A stretch of DNA of 58,526 nucleotides from Myxococcus dinghuensis (lineage in GTDB: Bacteria; Myxococcota; Myxococcia; Myxococcales; Myxococcaceae): positions 1-58,526 of the forward strand of contig NZ_JAKCFB010000049.1 in the NCBI RefSeq assembly GCF_024198235.1. Direction: 5' to 3'. The notes under the pieces are model-generated. The model was not told the origin of the DNA. It searched no databases and worked only from the letters and a program-made list of their open reading frames with translations. Positions 29,381 to 38,339 of the stretch are shown one piece after another (within the stretch, counting starts at the first letter, position 1; each line of letters opens with the position of its first letter). The position numbers and the translations under genes are program-made.

Positions 29381-29568
29381 CGTTGGAGACCTGGCGCGAG
29401 GGCCTCTTCCAGTTGTGCTGGCACCAGCACGGCGGCAGCGGCCTCGCAGCTCCCCTCGGTGACGCCCTGGAGCTGCCCACCTCGGACAGGGACTGGCTCC
29501 TCGAACGCATCGGCCAGCAACGCAGACGCGAGGCGAAGGCCTTGGCGCAGTCCGCGAAACGAAGGTAG
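29326..29568 (+). CDS. Second tail chaperone domain made by -1 frameshift
   Basis: The -1 frame joins at CCCGGGG and continues for about 79 codons (GDATDNEASGALHLFPGVTL, then ETWREGLFQLCWHQHGG) to a stop at 29568. The fusion would be about 320 aa. This is the classic arrangement of the tail chaperone pair in lambda-, Mu- and P2-type phages, where a minor fraction of ribosomes slip. The tape measure gene starts 3 bp after this stop. An independent start at 29263 or 29335 is less likely. Confidence 0.8.
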   Translation, partial: GDATDNEASGALHLFPGVTLETWREGLFQLCWHQHGGSGLAAPLGDALELPTSDRDWLLERIGQQRRREAKALAQSAKRR

Positions 29569-29571
29569 CGC

Positions 29572-32265
29572 GTGCTCAACAACCTCGGCCTGGGCTTCGT
29601 CTTCACGGCGCGCGACTTGGCCTCTGGCACCTTTCAAGGCGTCGAGCGCAACTTCACGTCCCTCGACAGGCGCGTGGGGTTGGGCACCGCACGGATTGAA
29701 GGCGCCTTCCAGCGCCTCGGCGTCGCCATGGCCCTCATCACGGCCGGCGCCGTCACCATCGGCGCCTCGTTCTCCCTGGCCAACGCCGCCGGCGAGTTCG
29801 GGCAGGCCGTGGCGGGGGTGGCCGCCGTCTCCGGAGCTTCGACCGAAGAGCTGCGGCAGCTACGTGACGCTGCCCTCCAGGCCAGCCTCGCCACGCAATT
29901 CACGCCCACGGAGTCCGTGCTGGGCCTGCGAGAACTCACCCAGGCTGGATTCACCGCTGCGGAGTCCATGGCGCTGCTGCAGCCCGTCCTGGATTTGGCC
30001 GGTGGCTCACTGGGGGAGTTGACGCCCCAGGGCGCGGCCGGCCTTGCGTCCCAGGCCATGAAGGCCTTCGGCCTCTCCATCGACAAGGCATCCCTCTCCG
30101 TCGACCAGATGCTCCAGGCCGTCAACGTCTTCGCCCTCTCGGCGAACGAGTTGCCCCTGGCCCTGGGCACCGCGGCCCGAGGCGCGCAGGCTCTCAACCA
30201 GGAGCTGCCCGAGACGCTCATCGCACTGGGATTGGTGAAGAATGTCGTCCCCGGCGTGGAGCGGGCGTCCACTGCCGTGGCCGTCGCCATGGAGCGCATG
30301 GCGGACCCGGAAGTGCAGCAGCAGTTGCGAGGCGTCGGTGTCGCCGTCACAGACGTGGGCGGAAACTTCCGCACCTTCCTCGGCATCCTCGACGAGCTGT
30401 CTCCCGCCCTCGAACACATGACGCAGGCGCAGCGCTCCGCCTTCTTGCTGAAGACGTTCGGGCGCGAAGCCTTGGGCGGTGTGAATGCCATCCTCAAGCA
30501 GCTCACCGACGGCGTGCGCAAGCAAACCGGCGAAGTCGTCCGCGGCGGCGCGGCCCTCGAGTACCTGCGCGACGAGTTCAAGCATGCAGGGGGCACGGCC
30601 GAGCGGTTCCGCCAGCAAATGCTCGACACCTATGAGGGGCAGACGAAGCTGCTCGCCGGGCGCATGAAGGCTCTGGCCATCGTCCTGGGAGAGCCCTTCG
30701 AGGCGGTGCTGAAGCCCCTCGTCACCCTCGTCGCCAGCGCGGTGCAGCAGGTGCTGGGTGTCTTCCAGGTGTTGCCCGGCCCGGTGAAGCGCGCCTTCGC
30801 AGCCTTCGCGCTCGGAGCGGGTGCCCTGCTGACTCTCGTCGGCGCCGTCATCGCCGCGAAGGTGGGCCTGGCGCTGATGGTGGTGGGCCTCAAGGTGCTG
30901 GGCCTCACGCTGGGCAGCCTCCTGGCCACGGTGCTGCCGGCGGTAGCCGCTGTTGTCCTCCTGGGCGTCGCCGTGGCCGGCCTCGCCTACGCCTTCCGTC
31001 ACAACCTCGGGGGCCTGGGCGACTTCGCGCGGCGTGTGCAGGAACGGGTGACGCTCGCCTTCCGCGGCCTCGTCCAGCTCTTCGAGGACGGAGGCTTCTC
31101 CGGCGCGGTGCGCGAGGAACTGGGCCGTGCGGAGAACTCCGGCCTGAAGGACTTCCTCATCAACGTCTACCTGTGGGGCCATCGCATCCACAGCTTCTTC
31201 TCGGGCCTCGCCGACGGCTTCTCCTCCGGACTCGAAGCCGCGCGCCCCACCCTCGAGGCCTTCCAGGCGACGCTGGGGCGGGTGGGCGTGGCGCTGGGCT
31301 TCCTCTCCGAGAGGGACGACGCGTCCACCGCCGCCGCGAAGTTCGCCGCTTTCGGCGAGGCGGGGGCCACAGTGGGACGCGCCCTCGCCCGCGTCTTCGA
31401 CTTCGTCGTCCTCGGCATGACGGCTGCCGCGGAGGTGGTGGAGGGCCTGGCGGGGCAGTGGGGCTACATGAAGGCCGGCGTCGACGTCCTCCTGGGCAGT
31501 CTGGCGCACCTGGGCCGCGTTCTCGGAGGCGCGCTCTCTGGCCTCTTGGGCACCAACTCCGCCTTGCAGCAGGGCAGCAGTGGGTGGGCGCTCATGGGGG
31601 AAGCCATCGGGTTCGCCATCGGCAACATCGCCACCGTCGTGGGCGTACTGGTGTCCGCCGTCTCCCTCGCAATGTCCGTGGTGGGCGGCGTCCTCAACGC
31701 GGCCCTGGCGGCCTTCTCCGGCATCGTCGACGTCTTCTGGGGCGTGGTGATGACGCTCAGTGGCATCCTCACTGACGACTGGGCCGAGGCGTGGACGGGC
31801 ATGAAGCTCGTCGTCTTCGGCGTCGTGAATGCCATCTCCGGCGTCCTCCTGGAACTGGTGGGCGCCATCCTCGGCGTCGTGGACGCGGTGGCGAGCCTCT
31901 TCGGCACCGACACCGGCCTCCAGCAAGCCCTGCGCTCAGCTCGGCTGGGCCTCCACCGGGACTTGTCCGTCGCCTTCGGCCTCGAGGACTCCACCGGCAG
32001 CGCCACCACACCCACCTCCGTCGTCACCAGCGCTTCTCCCACCTTGTCCGTGGACTGGCCCCTGGAGTCCTCGTCCATGCCTGCGATGGCTACCCTCCAG
32101 GCCTCGCTGCCCCAGGCCGAGGTGCTCTCCTCGCAGCCGGCCTCGCATCCAAGCGCCCCCGTCCTCGTGAGTGTCCAGGTGGACGGCCAGGTGCTTGCCC
32201 AGGCCACAGCGCGCGCCGAGAGGGACGCCGCCTCCCGCGCCTTCTCGCCCATGCCGTCCTACTGA
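29572..32265 (+). CDS. Tail tape measure protein
   Basis: 897 aa with a GTG start. The N-terminal 120 residues are helical, followed by the phage tail tape-measure core (AAGEFGQAVAGVAAVSGAS, LATQFTPTESVLGLRELTQAG, FGREALGGVNAILKQLTDG). From about 390 to 480 and 640 to 760 there are long hydrophobic Gly/Ala/Val-rich stretches that may cross the host membrane during injection. Its length sets tail length. The largest gene in the phage. Confidence 0.92.
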   Translation: MLNNLGLGFVFTARDLASGTFQGVERNFTSLDRRVGLGTARIEGAFQRLGVAMALITAGAVTIGASFSLANAAGEFGQAVAGVAAVSGASTEELRQLRDAALQASLATQFTPTESVLGLRELTQAGFTAAESMALLQPVLDLAGGSLGELTPQGAAGLASQAMKAFGLSIDKASLSVDQMLQAVNVFALSANELPLALGTAARGAQALNQELPETLIALGLVKNVVPGVERASTAVAVAMERMADPEVQQQLRGVGVAVTDVGGNFRTFLGILDELSPALEHMTQAQRSAFLLKTFGREALGGVNAILKQLTDGVRKQTGEVVRGGAALEYLRDEFKHAGGTAERFRQQMLDTYEGQTKLLAGRMKALAIVLGEPFEAVLKPLVTLVASAVQQVLGVFQVLPGPVKRAFAAFALGAGALLTLVGAVIAAKVGLALMVVGLKVLGLTLGSLLATVLPAVAAVVLLGVAVAGLAYAFRHNLGGLGDFARRVQERVTLAFRGLVQLFEDGGFSGAVREELGRAENSGLKDFLINVYLWGHRIHSFFSGLADGFSSGLEAARPTLEAFQATLGRVGVALGFLSERDDASTAAAKFAAFGEAGATVGRALARVFDFVVLGMTAAAEVVEGLAGQWGYMKAGVDVLLGSLAHLGRVLGGALSGLLGTNSALQQGSSGWALMGEAIGFAIGNIATVVGVLVSAVSLAMSVVGGVLNAALAAFSGIVDVFWGVVMTLSGILTDDWAEAWTGMKLVVFGVVNAISGVLLELVGAILGVVDAVASLFGTDTGLQQALRSARLGLHRDLSVAFGLEDSTGSATTPTSVVTSASPTLSVDWPLESSSMPAMATLQASLPQAEVLSSQPASHPSAPVLVSVQVDGQVLAQATARAERDAASRAFSPMPSY

Positions 32266-32279
32266 AAGCCAGGCCCCAC

Positions 32280-32792
32280 GTGTCCATCGCCGCTGGCCTC
32301 GCCCGTCCTCCTCGCTGTGTGTTGGTGAATGTCCTCACCGCCGAGTCCATGCAGTGCCTCTTCAACCCCACGCAGCTCACCGAGAAGCTCCAAGTGAATT
32401 GGAACCGCTTGGCCGTGCCAGGCCTCTCCCACCAGGTGCTCCAGTTCCAGGGCACCTCCAACCGGCAACTCTCAGGCGTGGAGTTCTACCTCGACGCCTT
32501 CTTCGCCACGCAGCAGGCCGACACCTCCAACATCATGGCGTTCCGCGGCTTCCTGCGGGCGCTCACCGTGCCCCCGGCGGGCACCGAGAGCATGCTGGCG
32601 ACAGCACCACCGCGTGTCCTCGTCCTCTGGCCCGGCATCCTCACCGTCGAGTGCGTCGTCGCCAGCGTGGAGTTCCAGTACCGCCAGCTCGCCGTCGATG
32701 GCCGCGTCCTCGTCTACACCGCCACCGTCACCTTCGAGGAGGTGTTGGACACGCGCGTCACCTCCGAGCAGCTCCGCCAGGAGGTGCCATAG
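32280..32792 (+). CDS. Contractile system tube-associated (CIS_tube / LysM-like) protein
   Basis: 170 aa, GTG start at 32280. The FNPTQLTEKLQVNW segment near residue 30 is the hallmark of the small tube-initiator/LysM family next to tape measure genes in contractile systems. The rest is beta-rich (ILTVECVVASVEFQYRQL). It probably links tube and hub. The stop overlaps the next GTG. Confidence 0.75.
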   Translation: MSIAAGLARPPRCVLVNVLTAESMQCLFNPTQLTEKLQVNWNRLAVPGLSHQVLQFQGTSNRQLSGVEFYLDAFFATQQADTSNIMAFRGFLRALTVPPAGTESMLATAPPRVLVLWPGILTVECVVASVEFQYRQLAVDGRVLVYTATVTFEEVLDTRVTSEQLRQEVP

Positions 32793-33133
32793 TGGCCCCC
32801 CACTCCGGCAGCCGCTACTCCTTCTGCCTCGGTGTGCGGGACGACGTGGGCCGCCTCGTGCTCACAGAGAGAGTCCCCTACGGCTTCCAGCCGCACGCGG
32901 ACACGCGCGTCCACCTCGTCGCCCAGGGTGACTCCCTCTGGGGGCTCGCCGGGCACTACTTCGCGCCCCTGCCGCGTGCCTGCGGCTTCTGGTGGGCTCT
33001 CGCGGACTTCCAGCCCGAGCCCATCGTCGACCCGACCTTGGAGCTGGAGGCCGGGCGGCGCGTCTACATCCCCTCGTTGCGCGTCCTCACCGACGTCATC
33101 CTCAGCGAGCAGCGGCGGAGGGCCGGCGAATGA
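32792..33133 (+). CDS. LysM-like tail protein (gpX-like)
   Basis: 113 aa from GTG 32792. VAQGDSLWGLAGHYF followed by a C-terminal GRRVYIP is the LysM/tail protein X pattern. It likely sits in the baseplate hub. The stop overlaps the next start as ATGA. Confidence 0.75.
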   Translation: MAPHSGSRYSFCLGVRDDVGRLVLTERVPYGFQPHADTRVHLVAQGDSLWGLAGHYFAPLPRACGFWWALADFQPEPIVDPTLELEAGRRVYIPSLRVLTDVILSEQRRRAGE

Positions 33134-34413
33134 CGCGGCCCCTCGACAGGAGCGCGCCTGGTGTACGTCTCACGCTGCTGGCACACGAGAAGGCTCGCAG
33201 CGGTGAGCCCCTCTCCCTTGAGGGGCGCGTCCTCAGCCTCACTTTCGAGGACTCCTCCACGACAGCCGACAAGCTGTCCCTCCAGTTGGACAACTTCGAC
33301 CTGGCGCTCTTCGACAGGGCGGAACTGGTGGGCGGCGCGGTGCTGGAGGTGTCCTGGGGCTACCCGGGCCTCATGGCGCCGCCTCGGCGGGTCGTGGTGA
33401 AGAAGCTGAAGGGTTTCCAGGTGCTCACCGTCGAGGGCCAGGCGCTCTCCGCCCTCATGCACCGCGAGGCCAAGACACGCACCTGGCAAGGCAAGACGCG
33501 CGGCCAGGTGGTGCGCGAGGTGGCCGCCGAGTACGGCTACGAGGGGGACTCCGTCCACGTCGAGGACACGGGAGAGCCCCTCGACACCATTCACCAGGCC
33601 GGGGAGACGGATGCGCGACTCCTCCGGCGCCTGGCCGCGCGAGAGGAGTACGAGTTCCACGTCGACGACAGGGGCCTCACCTTCGCCCGTCGAAACCAGG
33701 CCTCTGCCCCCACTCATGTCCTGTGGTGGTACGCCGACTCGGGCCGGGGCGACATCCTCTCCGTCAACGTCGAGTCCGAACTGGGCCGCCGGGTGGGCAA
33801 GGCACAGGTGCGTGGCCGGGACGCCTTGTCCAAGAAGAACATCGAGGCCCAGGCGAGCAGCGGCACGGTGGAGCGCACCACCCTCGCCGACTTCCTCGAG
33901 GTGGTCGACCGAATCACAGGCACCACCGCGCTACAGCTTCGCAACGCCACCACCAGTGTCCAGCCTACCTCCGCTTCGACTCCGGCGCAGGCCCAGCGCG
34001 AGTCCGAGGCCCGCTTCCGGCGAGCGGAAGCCGGCACCGTCAAACTGGCCCTCCAGGTGGTGGGCAACCCCTCCTTGCGCGCCAAGTCCGTGGTGGAGGT
34101 GCGCGGCATCTCCCGCCTCCTCTCGGGCAAGTACTACGTCACCGAGGCGAAGCACGTCCTCTCCTCCTCCGGCTACACCACGGACTTGAAGCTGTCGCGC
34201 GACGGCACCGGCCGTCGGCAGCAAGCCAGCCCCGAGAAGGAAGGCCAGCCCCAGGGCGGTCAGCCCAACGTCTGCATGCCCGCGACGGGCGGCGTGTTGA
34301 CGGAGCTGGAGGTCGTCGACAAGCGGTCCGGCACCACGCACGTCGAGTATCGCAGCAACGGGCAATCCATCGGCGCAGGGGATCCCGAGTCGGGCATCAG
34401 CCCCCCGAAGTGA
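33130..34413 (+). CDS. Tail hub protein (phage late control gene D / VgrG-like)
   Basis: 427 aa. The order of beta domains with DKLSLQLDNFDLALFD, VSWGYPG, QVLTVEGQALSALMHREA, and the DTIHQAGETDARLLRRLA-x-R-E segment is that of gpD/gp27-type hubs. The tail from 380 is Gln/Pro-rich. It forms the trimeric hub below the tube, with the next protein as the spike. Confidence 0.9.
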   Translation: MTRPLDRSAPGVRLTLLAHEKARSGEPLSLEGRVLSLTFEDSSTTADKLSLQLDNFDLALFDRAELVGGAVLEVSWGYPGLMAPPRRVVVKKLKGFQVLTVEGQALSALMHREAKTRTWQGKTRGQVVREVAAEYGYEGDSVHVEDTGEPLDTIHQAGETDARLLRRLAAREEYEFHVDDRGLTFARRNQASAPTHVLWWYADSGRGDILSVNVESELGRRVGKAQVRGRDALSKKNIEAQASSGTVERTTLADFLEVVDRITGTTALQLRNATTSVQPTSASTPAQAQRESEARFRRAEAGTVKLALQVVGNPSLRAKSVVEVRGISRLLSGKYYVTEAKHVLSSSGYTTDLKLSRDGTGRRQQASPEKEGQPQGGQPNVCMPATGGVLTELEVVDKRSGTTHVEYRSNGQSIGAGDPESGISPPK

Positions 34414-34422
34414 AAGCAAACC

Positions 34423-35001
34423 ATGAGCACCTTTGACGACGACATCCTCGCCCATGACACGCGCCTCCTCGGCATGTACGTGGGCTACGTCACCAGCCGC
34501 GACGACGAGGCGCAGTTCGGCCGCGTCCGCGTGTGCATCCCCGGTGTCCTCGAGCCCGAGTCCGCCTGGGCTTGGCCCCTAGGCACCTCCGGAGGGGGCG
34601 CCAAGGACACGGGATTCTTCGCGATTCCCATGGTGGGCGCCGAGGTGGCCATCTTCTTCAACCAGGGCGACGTCGACTGCCCGTACTACCTCAGCGCGCA
34701 CTGGGGGCGGCCCGGCGGCCAGAGTGAGGTGCCCGAAGAAGCCCAGGTGTCTCCGCCCGACAACCGCGTCCTCGCCACGCCCACCTTCCGCGTCGAGTTG
34801 GACGAGTCCGCGGGCCACCGCAAGCTGAAGCTCACCAACCGGCAGACGGGCGACTGCCTCACCTTCGACGCGGAGGAGAACACCGTCACCTTGGAGGCCA
34901 CCACTGCCCTCACCCTGCGCGCGGTGGGCGCCATCTCCCTGGAGGCGGCGCAAGTCACCATCGCCGGCCGCGTCGTCCGCCCCATCGCCGAGCCAATTTG
35001 A
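34423..35001 (+). CDS. Baseplate spike / gp5-gpV OB-fold protein
   Basis: 192 aa. GMYVGYVTSRDDEAQFGRVRVCIPG is the OB-fold of gp5/VgrG-type proteins, with GTSGGGAKDTGFFAIPMVGAEVAIFFNQGD matching its second half. The C-terminal repeat-like beta stretch (TVTLEATTALTLRAVGAISL) suggests a short beta-helix spike. It follows the hub gene by 9 bp. Confidence 0.88.
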   Translation: MSTFDDDILAHDTRLLGMYVGYVTSRDDEAQFGRVRVCIPGVLEPESAWAWPLGTSGGGAKDTGFFAIPMVGAEVAIFFNQGDVDCPYYLSAHWGRPGGQSEVPEEAQVSPPDNRVLATPTFRVELDESAGHRKLKLTNRQTGDCLTFDAEENTVTLEATTALTLRAVGAISLEAAQVTIAGRVVRPIAEPI

Positions 35002-35009
35002 GGACGCCC

Positions 35010-35684
35010 ATGGCACTGCCCATCTGCATCCACATCTCCCCGTTGCCCGAGGCGCCCACGCTCACCCTGCCTGGTGGCGCCACGTTGCAGCACCACCAAC
35101 TCCTGCAGGCCGTCCAGCCGGCGCTCGCGCCCCTCACGCCCCTCTTCGACATCATCGGCGCGGTGCTGGCCCTCGTCGAAGTCGTGAAGGCCATACCCGA
35201 CGCGCTGGGGCCGCCGCCGGACCCAACAGCCATCGCCGCGGCCCTGCCGAATCTGGCCGAGAAGGTGTCCAAGCTACTCCGCCTCGTCCCCCAGCTCTCG
35301 GTGCCGTACACCGTGGTGGGCGTCATCGACATCGTCCTGGGCGAGCTGGGCCGTGCGAGAAACCAGCTCGTCCACCTGCATCTGCGCCTGTCGAGTGTGG
35401 CGCGGGCCCGGCAACGCGGCGCCCAGCTTGGAGACGCGGGACTCCTGGAGGTGGCCGGCTGCGCGGAGGCCAACGTCGCCCAGGAGGCCGCCAACGTCGG
35501 CAAGGCCCTGGCCGCCCTCTCCCAGCTCATGGCCCTCCTCAACGTCCTCCTCGACCTGGTGGGCGGCCCCCAGGTGCCGGACTTCTCCACCATGGAGGGG
35601 AGCGCGATGGAAGAAGCCATTGCCCCCCTCGACGCCATCGTCCGCACGCTGCAGCAGGTGCGCGCGGCCATCCCGGTTCCGTGA
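35010..35684 (+). CDS. Baseplate-region protein of unknown function
   Basis: 224 aa from ATG 35010, behind GAGGA; a TTG at 34998 would add four residues. Ala/Leu-rich and helical throughout, with several hydrophobic stretches (LFDIIGAVLALVEVV and VGVIDIVLGELG). Position between spike and gp25 suggests a baseplate wedge component. No family recognised. Confidence 0.65.
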   Translation: MALPICIHISPLPEAPTLTLPGGATLQHHQLLQAVQPALAPLTPLFDIIGAVLALVEVVKAIPDALGPPPDPTAIAAALPNLAEKVSKLLRLVPQLSVPYTVVGVIDIVLGELGRARNQLVHLHLRLSSVARARQRGAQLGDAGLLEVAGCAEANVAQEAANVGKALAALSQLMALLNVLLDLVGGPQVPDFSTMEGSAMEEAIAPLDAIVRTLQQVRAAIPVP

Positions 35685-35694
35685 GGAGGACATC

Positions 35695-36075
35695 ATGAGT
35701 CGAGCGCCCCAGAACCTCCTCGTCCCCTTCCGGCGCGACAAGAAGCGCGACTTCGCCTCCGGCACCGGAGCCGAGTTGCTCGCCTCGAAGGCGCGGCAGG
35801 TGCTGCTGACTGAAGGCGCCACACCCCACTCCACCGGCGAGCTGCCCTGGCGCACCAGCTTCGGCGCGGGCCTCTCGCGGCTGCGCCACCAGCGCAACGA
35901 CGCCGTGCTGGCAGAGCTCGCGCGGGTGTACATCCGTGACGCCCTCGCTCGCTGGCTGCCTGGCGTCCAGCTAGTGAAGGTCCGCGTCGAGCAGGCAGGT
36001 CCTCTGTTTACTCTGCATGTCCGGGTGAAGGAGCGCGATGCGACAACTTCCGTGAGCGTCTCGTTGGAGATGTGA
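35695..36075 (+). CDS. Baseplate wedge protein (gp25/gpW-like)
   Basis: 126 aa, ATG 35695 after GGAGGA. LLVPFRRDKKRDFASGTG, then LPWRTSFGAGLSRLRHQRND, is the gp25-like pattern of a wedge protein with the E-x-x-x-R-type core. It contacts the sheath initiator. Its stop is immediately followed by leader motif copy D. Confidence 0.85.
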   Translation: MSRAPQNLLVPFRRDKKRDFASGTGAELLASKARQVLLTEGATPHSTGELPWRTSFGAGLSRLRHQRNDAVLAELARVYIRDALARWLPGVQLVKVRVEQAGPLFTLHVRVKERDATTSVSVSLEM

Positions 36076-36077
36076 GA

Positions 36078-36121
36078 TGTCCCCGAACACACCACGTCCG
36101 ATGCCTTTGTCTCTTCGGAGG
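36078..36121 (+). promoter_or_regulatory. Leader motif copy D, before the LAGLIDADG gene
   Basis: TGTCCCC 36078-36084, an 18-base spacer, GCCTTTGTC 36103-36111, GGAGG 36117-36121, GTG at 36132. Here the motif precedes a homing nuclease gene, itself followed by baseplate J. Confidence 0.6.
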
Positions 36122-36131
36122 CCTTCGCATC

Positions 36132-36818
36132 GTGGGCGATTCTCATGCCAACCCCCTCGCATTTTCCCCACCACTCGACATCGATGGACTCTTTCCGCCA
36201 GAGCGACGCACGGGACAACCCAGGAAGAACTGGGTACGCGAGGACTACTTCGAGGAGCCGTTGGACGTGGAGCGTGCGTACTGGCTCGGGTTCATTTACG
36301 CAGACGGTTCAGTCGTCTTCAAACCGCGCTGGGCACTCAGAGTTCACCTTGCCGCCAAGGACGAATCCCACCTTTCCACGCTTCATGCGCAAATTGGCGG
36401 ACGACTGAGTTGGACCAAGAGTGGGCTGAGGAGCCTGATGGCTTGCTCCCGCAAACTTTGTCTCTCTCTTGGCCGACTTGGAGTGGTGCCGCGCAAGACG
36501 TATGTACCTCGCGCTCCACCCAATCTCGTTGGACAGGAGCGCCAGGCATTTCTCCGTGGCCTCTTTGACGGCAACGGCTGCCTTCACGTCACCAAGCGTG
36601 GCTACCTCCAAGCCGCCTACTGCGGCCATCCCGCAACGGTCTATTGGCTTGTGGAGCAGCTCGGAATCGACACCAACGGCACGCCTCGTCAGCGAGGCGG
36701 TGCGGCCTACGCTCAATGGACTTCCGAGAGGCGCGCCATCGGCATTGTGCAGCTTCTTTATGGAGCCCCCGGACCAAGACTTGAGCGTAAGGCGCTTATC
36801 GCCCAACGATATCTTTGA
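36132..36818 (+). CDS. LAGLIDADG-type homing endonuclease
   Basis: 228 aa from GTG 36132, 10 bases after GGAGG; a longer frame to 36072 lacks a site. Two helices carry the catalytic acidic residues: AYWLGFIYADGSV and AFLRGLFDGNGCL, each ending in D-G, about 90 residues apart. It is free-standing, not in a visible intron or intein. It interrupts the gp25-to-gpJ order, and its TGA overlaps the gpJ start as TTGA, so gpJ now depends on coupling or a rare TTG start. Confidence 0.88.
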   Translation: MGDSHANPLAFSPPLDIDGLFPPERRTGQPRKNWVREDYFEEPLDVERAYWLGFIYADGSVVFKPRWALRVHLAAKDESHLSTLHAQIGGRLSWTKSGLRSLMACSRKLCLSLGRLGVVPRKTYVPRAPPNLVGQERQAFLRGLFDGNGCLHVTKRGYLQAAYCGHPATVYWLVEQLGIDTNGTPRQRGGAAYAQWTSERRAIGIVQLLYGAPGPRLERKALIAQRYL

Positions 36819-38338
36819 AAGCGAGCATTCCGGTGCTGCCTCACAACACCGACTACACCACCAGAGACTATGATGCTCTGCGCGCACGCCTCGTGGCGCT
36901 CGTGAAGAGCGTCTTCCCGGACTGGACGGACTTCGACGTCGCGAGCTTCGGCAACGTCCTACTGGAAATGTACGCCTTCGTCGGCGACGTCCTCGGCTTC
37001 TACCAGGACAACCTCGCCCGTGAGTCGCGCCTCTCCTCCGCCACCCAGCGCCGCAACGTCATCGCCCTGGCGCGCATGCTGGGCTACCGGCTTCACGGCG
37101 CGCAGGCGGCCATGGCCGAGGTGGAACTGCGCCTGGCCCTGCCTCCCGCCGCCGCCGTCACCTTCCCCGCCGGCACCGTCGTCCGCACCCAGGAGGTGAC
37201 AGAGGCCGTCCGCTTCCAGCTCCTCTCGTCCGCCACTATTCCGGCTGGCACCACCCCGCCGCGCGTCGTCGCTGTGGTGGAGCACTCGAAGACGCACACC
37301 CAACTCCTCGACGCCCGCGGCCTCGCCGACTTCGAGGCGCGACTGGACTTCGGCCCGTACCTCGACGGCTCCTCCCGGGTGTCCACTGCCCAGGGCGCCT
37401 TCACGGAGGTGGACACCTTTCTCAACTCGCGCGCCTCCGACGCCCACTTCCTCGTCAGTGTGGATCAGAGCGACAGGGCCACCATCCGCTTCGGCAACGG
37501 CATCAGCGGACTTCCGCCCGCTGGCACCGTGGCGGTGGTGTACAAGACGGGTGGCGGCGCCGCCGGCAACGTGGACGCGGGGCGACTTGTCGTCATGGAG
37601 GGCAGCTTCCGGGACGCTCACGGCCACGCGGTACAGGTGTCCACCCATAACCCAGCCCCCGCCTCGGGTGGCGCGGACAGGCAGACGGTGGCCTCCGCGA
37701 AGCTGCTCGCCCCCGAGAGTCTCCGGGCCCTGACGCGCACGGTGTCTCGCGAGGACTTCGAAATCAACGCCCGGCGCCTGCCCGGCGTGGCCCGCGCCCT
37801 CATGCTGACGTCCAACGAGGACGCCAGCATTCCGGAGAACGCCGGCATCCTTTACGTGGTGCCCCAGGGTGGCGGAGTGCCCACGCCCGCGCTCAAGGCT
37901 CAGGTGCTGCGCCAGGTGACGGAAGTCTACCCCTGCACCCTCACCTTCCAGGTGTCCGTCCAGGAGCCGGTGTACCGGCGCGTGGACGTCGCCGCGCGCC
38001 TCTTCCTACGCCAGGGCGCTTCGGCCCAGGACGTCGCCTCGCGCGTCCGCCAGGCGCTCGCCGCCTACTTCCGCGTCAGCGAGCCGGATGGCACACCCAA
38101 TCCGCGCATCGACTTCGGCTTCAATTACCGGGACGCCCAGGACCTCCCCTCCGGCGAGGTGGCCTGGTCGGACGTCTTCAACGTCATTCGCGATGTGCCC
38201 GGAGTGCGGAAGCTGGGGGACGCGCGAATGGACCTGACGCTCAACGGGTTGCCCGCGGATGTGCGGCTGACGGTGCGCGAGCTGCCGGTGCTGGGCAGCG
38301 TCACGCTCCAGGACGGGGACACCAGAGGGTTGCTCTGA
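36815..38338 (+). CDS. Baseplate J-like protein (gp47/gpJ)
   Basis: 507 aa, TTG start overlapping the nuclease stop. DFDVASFGNVLLEMYAFVGD, YQDNLARESRLSSATQRRN and the J-core VSREDFEINARRLPGVARA are typical. It bridges wedge and hub in the baseplate. The long length is normal for gpJ of contractile injection-type tails. Confidence 0.9.
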   Translation: MKASIPVLPHNTDYTTRDYDALRARLVALVKSVFPDWTDFDVASFGNVLLEMYAFVGDVLGFYQDNLARESRLSSATQRRNVIALARMLGYRLHGAQAAMAEVELRLALPPAAAVTFPAGTVVRTQEVTEAVRFQLLSSATIPAGTTPPRVVAVVEHSKTHTQLLDARGLADFEARLDFGPYLDGSSRVSTAQGAFTEVDTFLNSRASDAHFLVSVDQSDRATIRFGNGISGLPPAGTVAVVYKTGGGAAGNVDAGRLVVMEGSFRDAHGHAVQVSTHNPAPASGGADRQTVASAKLLAPESLRALTRTVSREDFEINARRLPGVARALMLTSNEDASIPENAGILYVVPQGGGVPTPALKAQVLRQVTEVYPCTLTFQVSVQEPVYRRVDVAARLFLRQGASAQDVASRVRQALAAYFRVSEPDGTPNPRIDFGFNYRDAQDLPSGEVAWSDVFNVIRDVPGVRKLGDARMDLTLNGLPADVRLTVRELPVLGSVTLQDGDTRGLL

Positions 38339-38339
38339 C

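Noticed and set aside
30007..31926. 639-aa open frame antisense to the tape measure gene
   Set aside because: GC-rich shadow of a long real gene; His/Glu-rich low-complexity sequence and no ribosome site.
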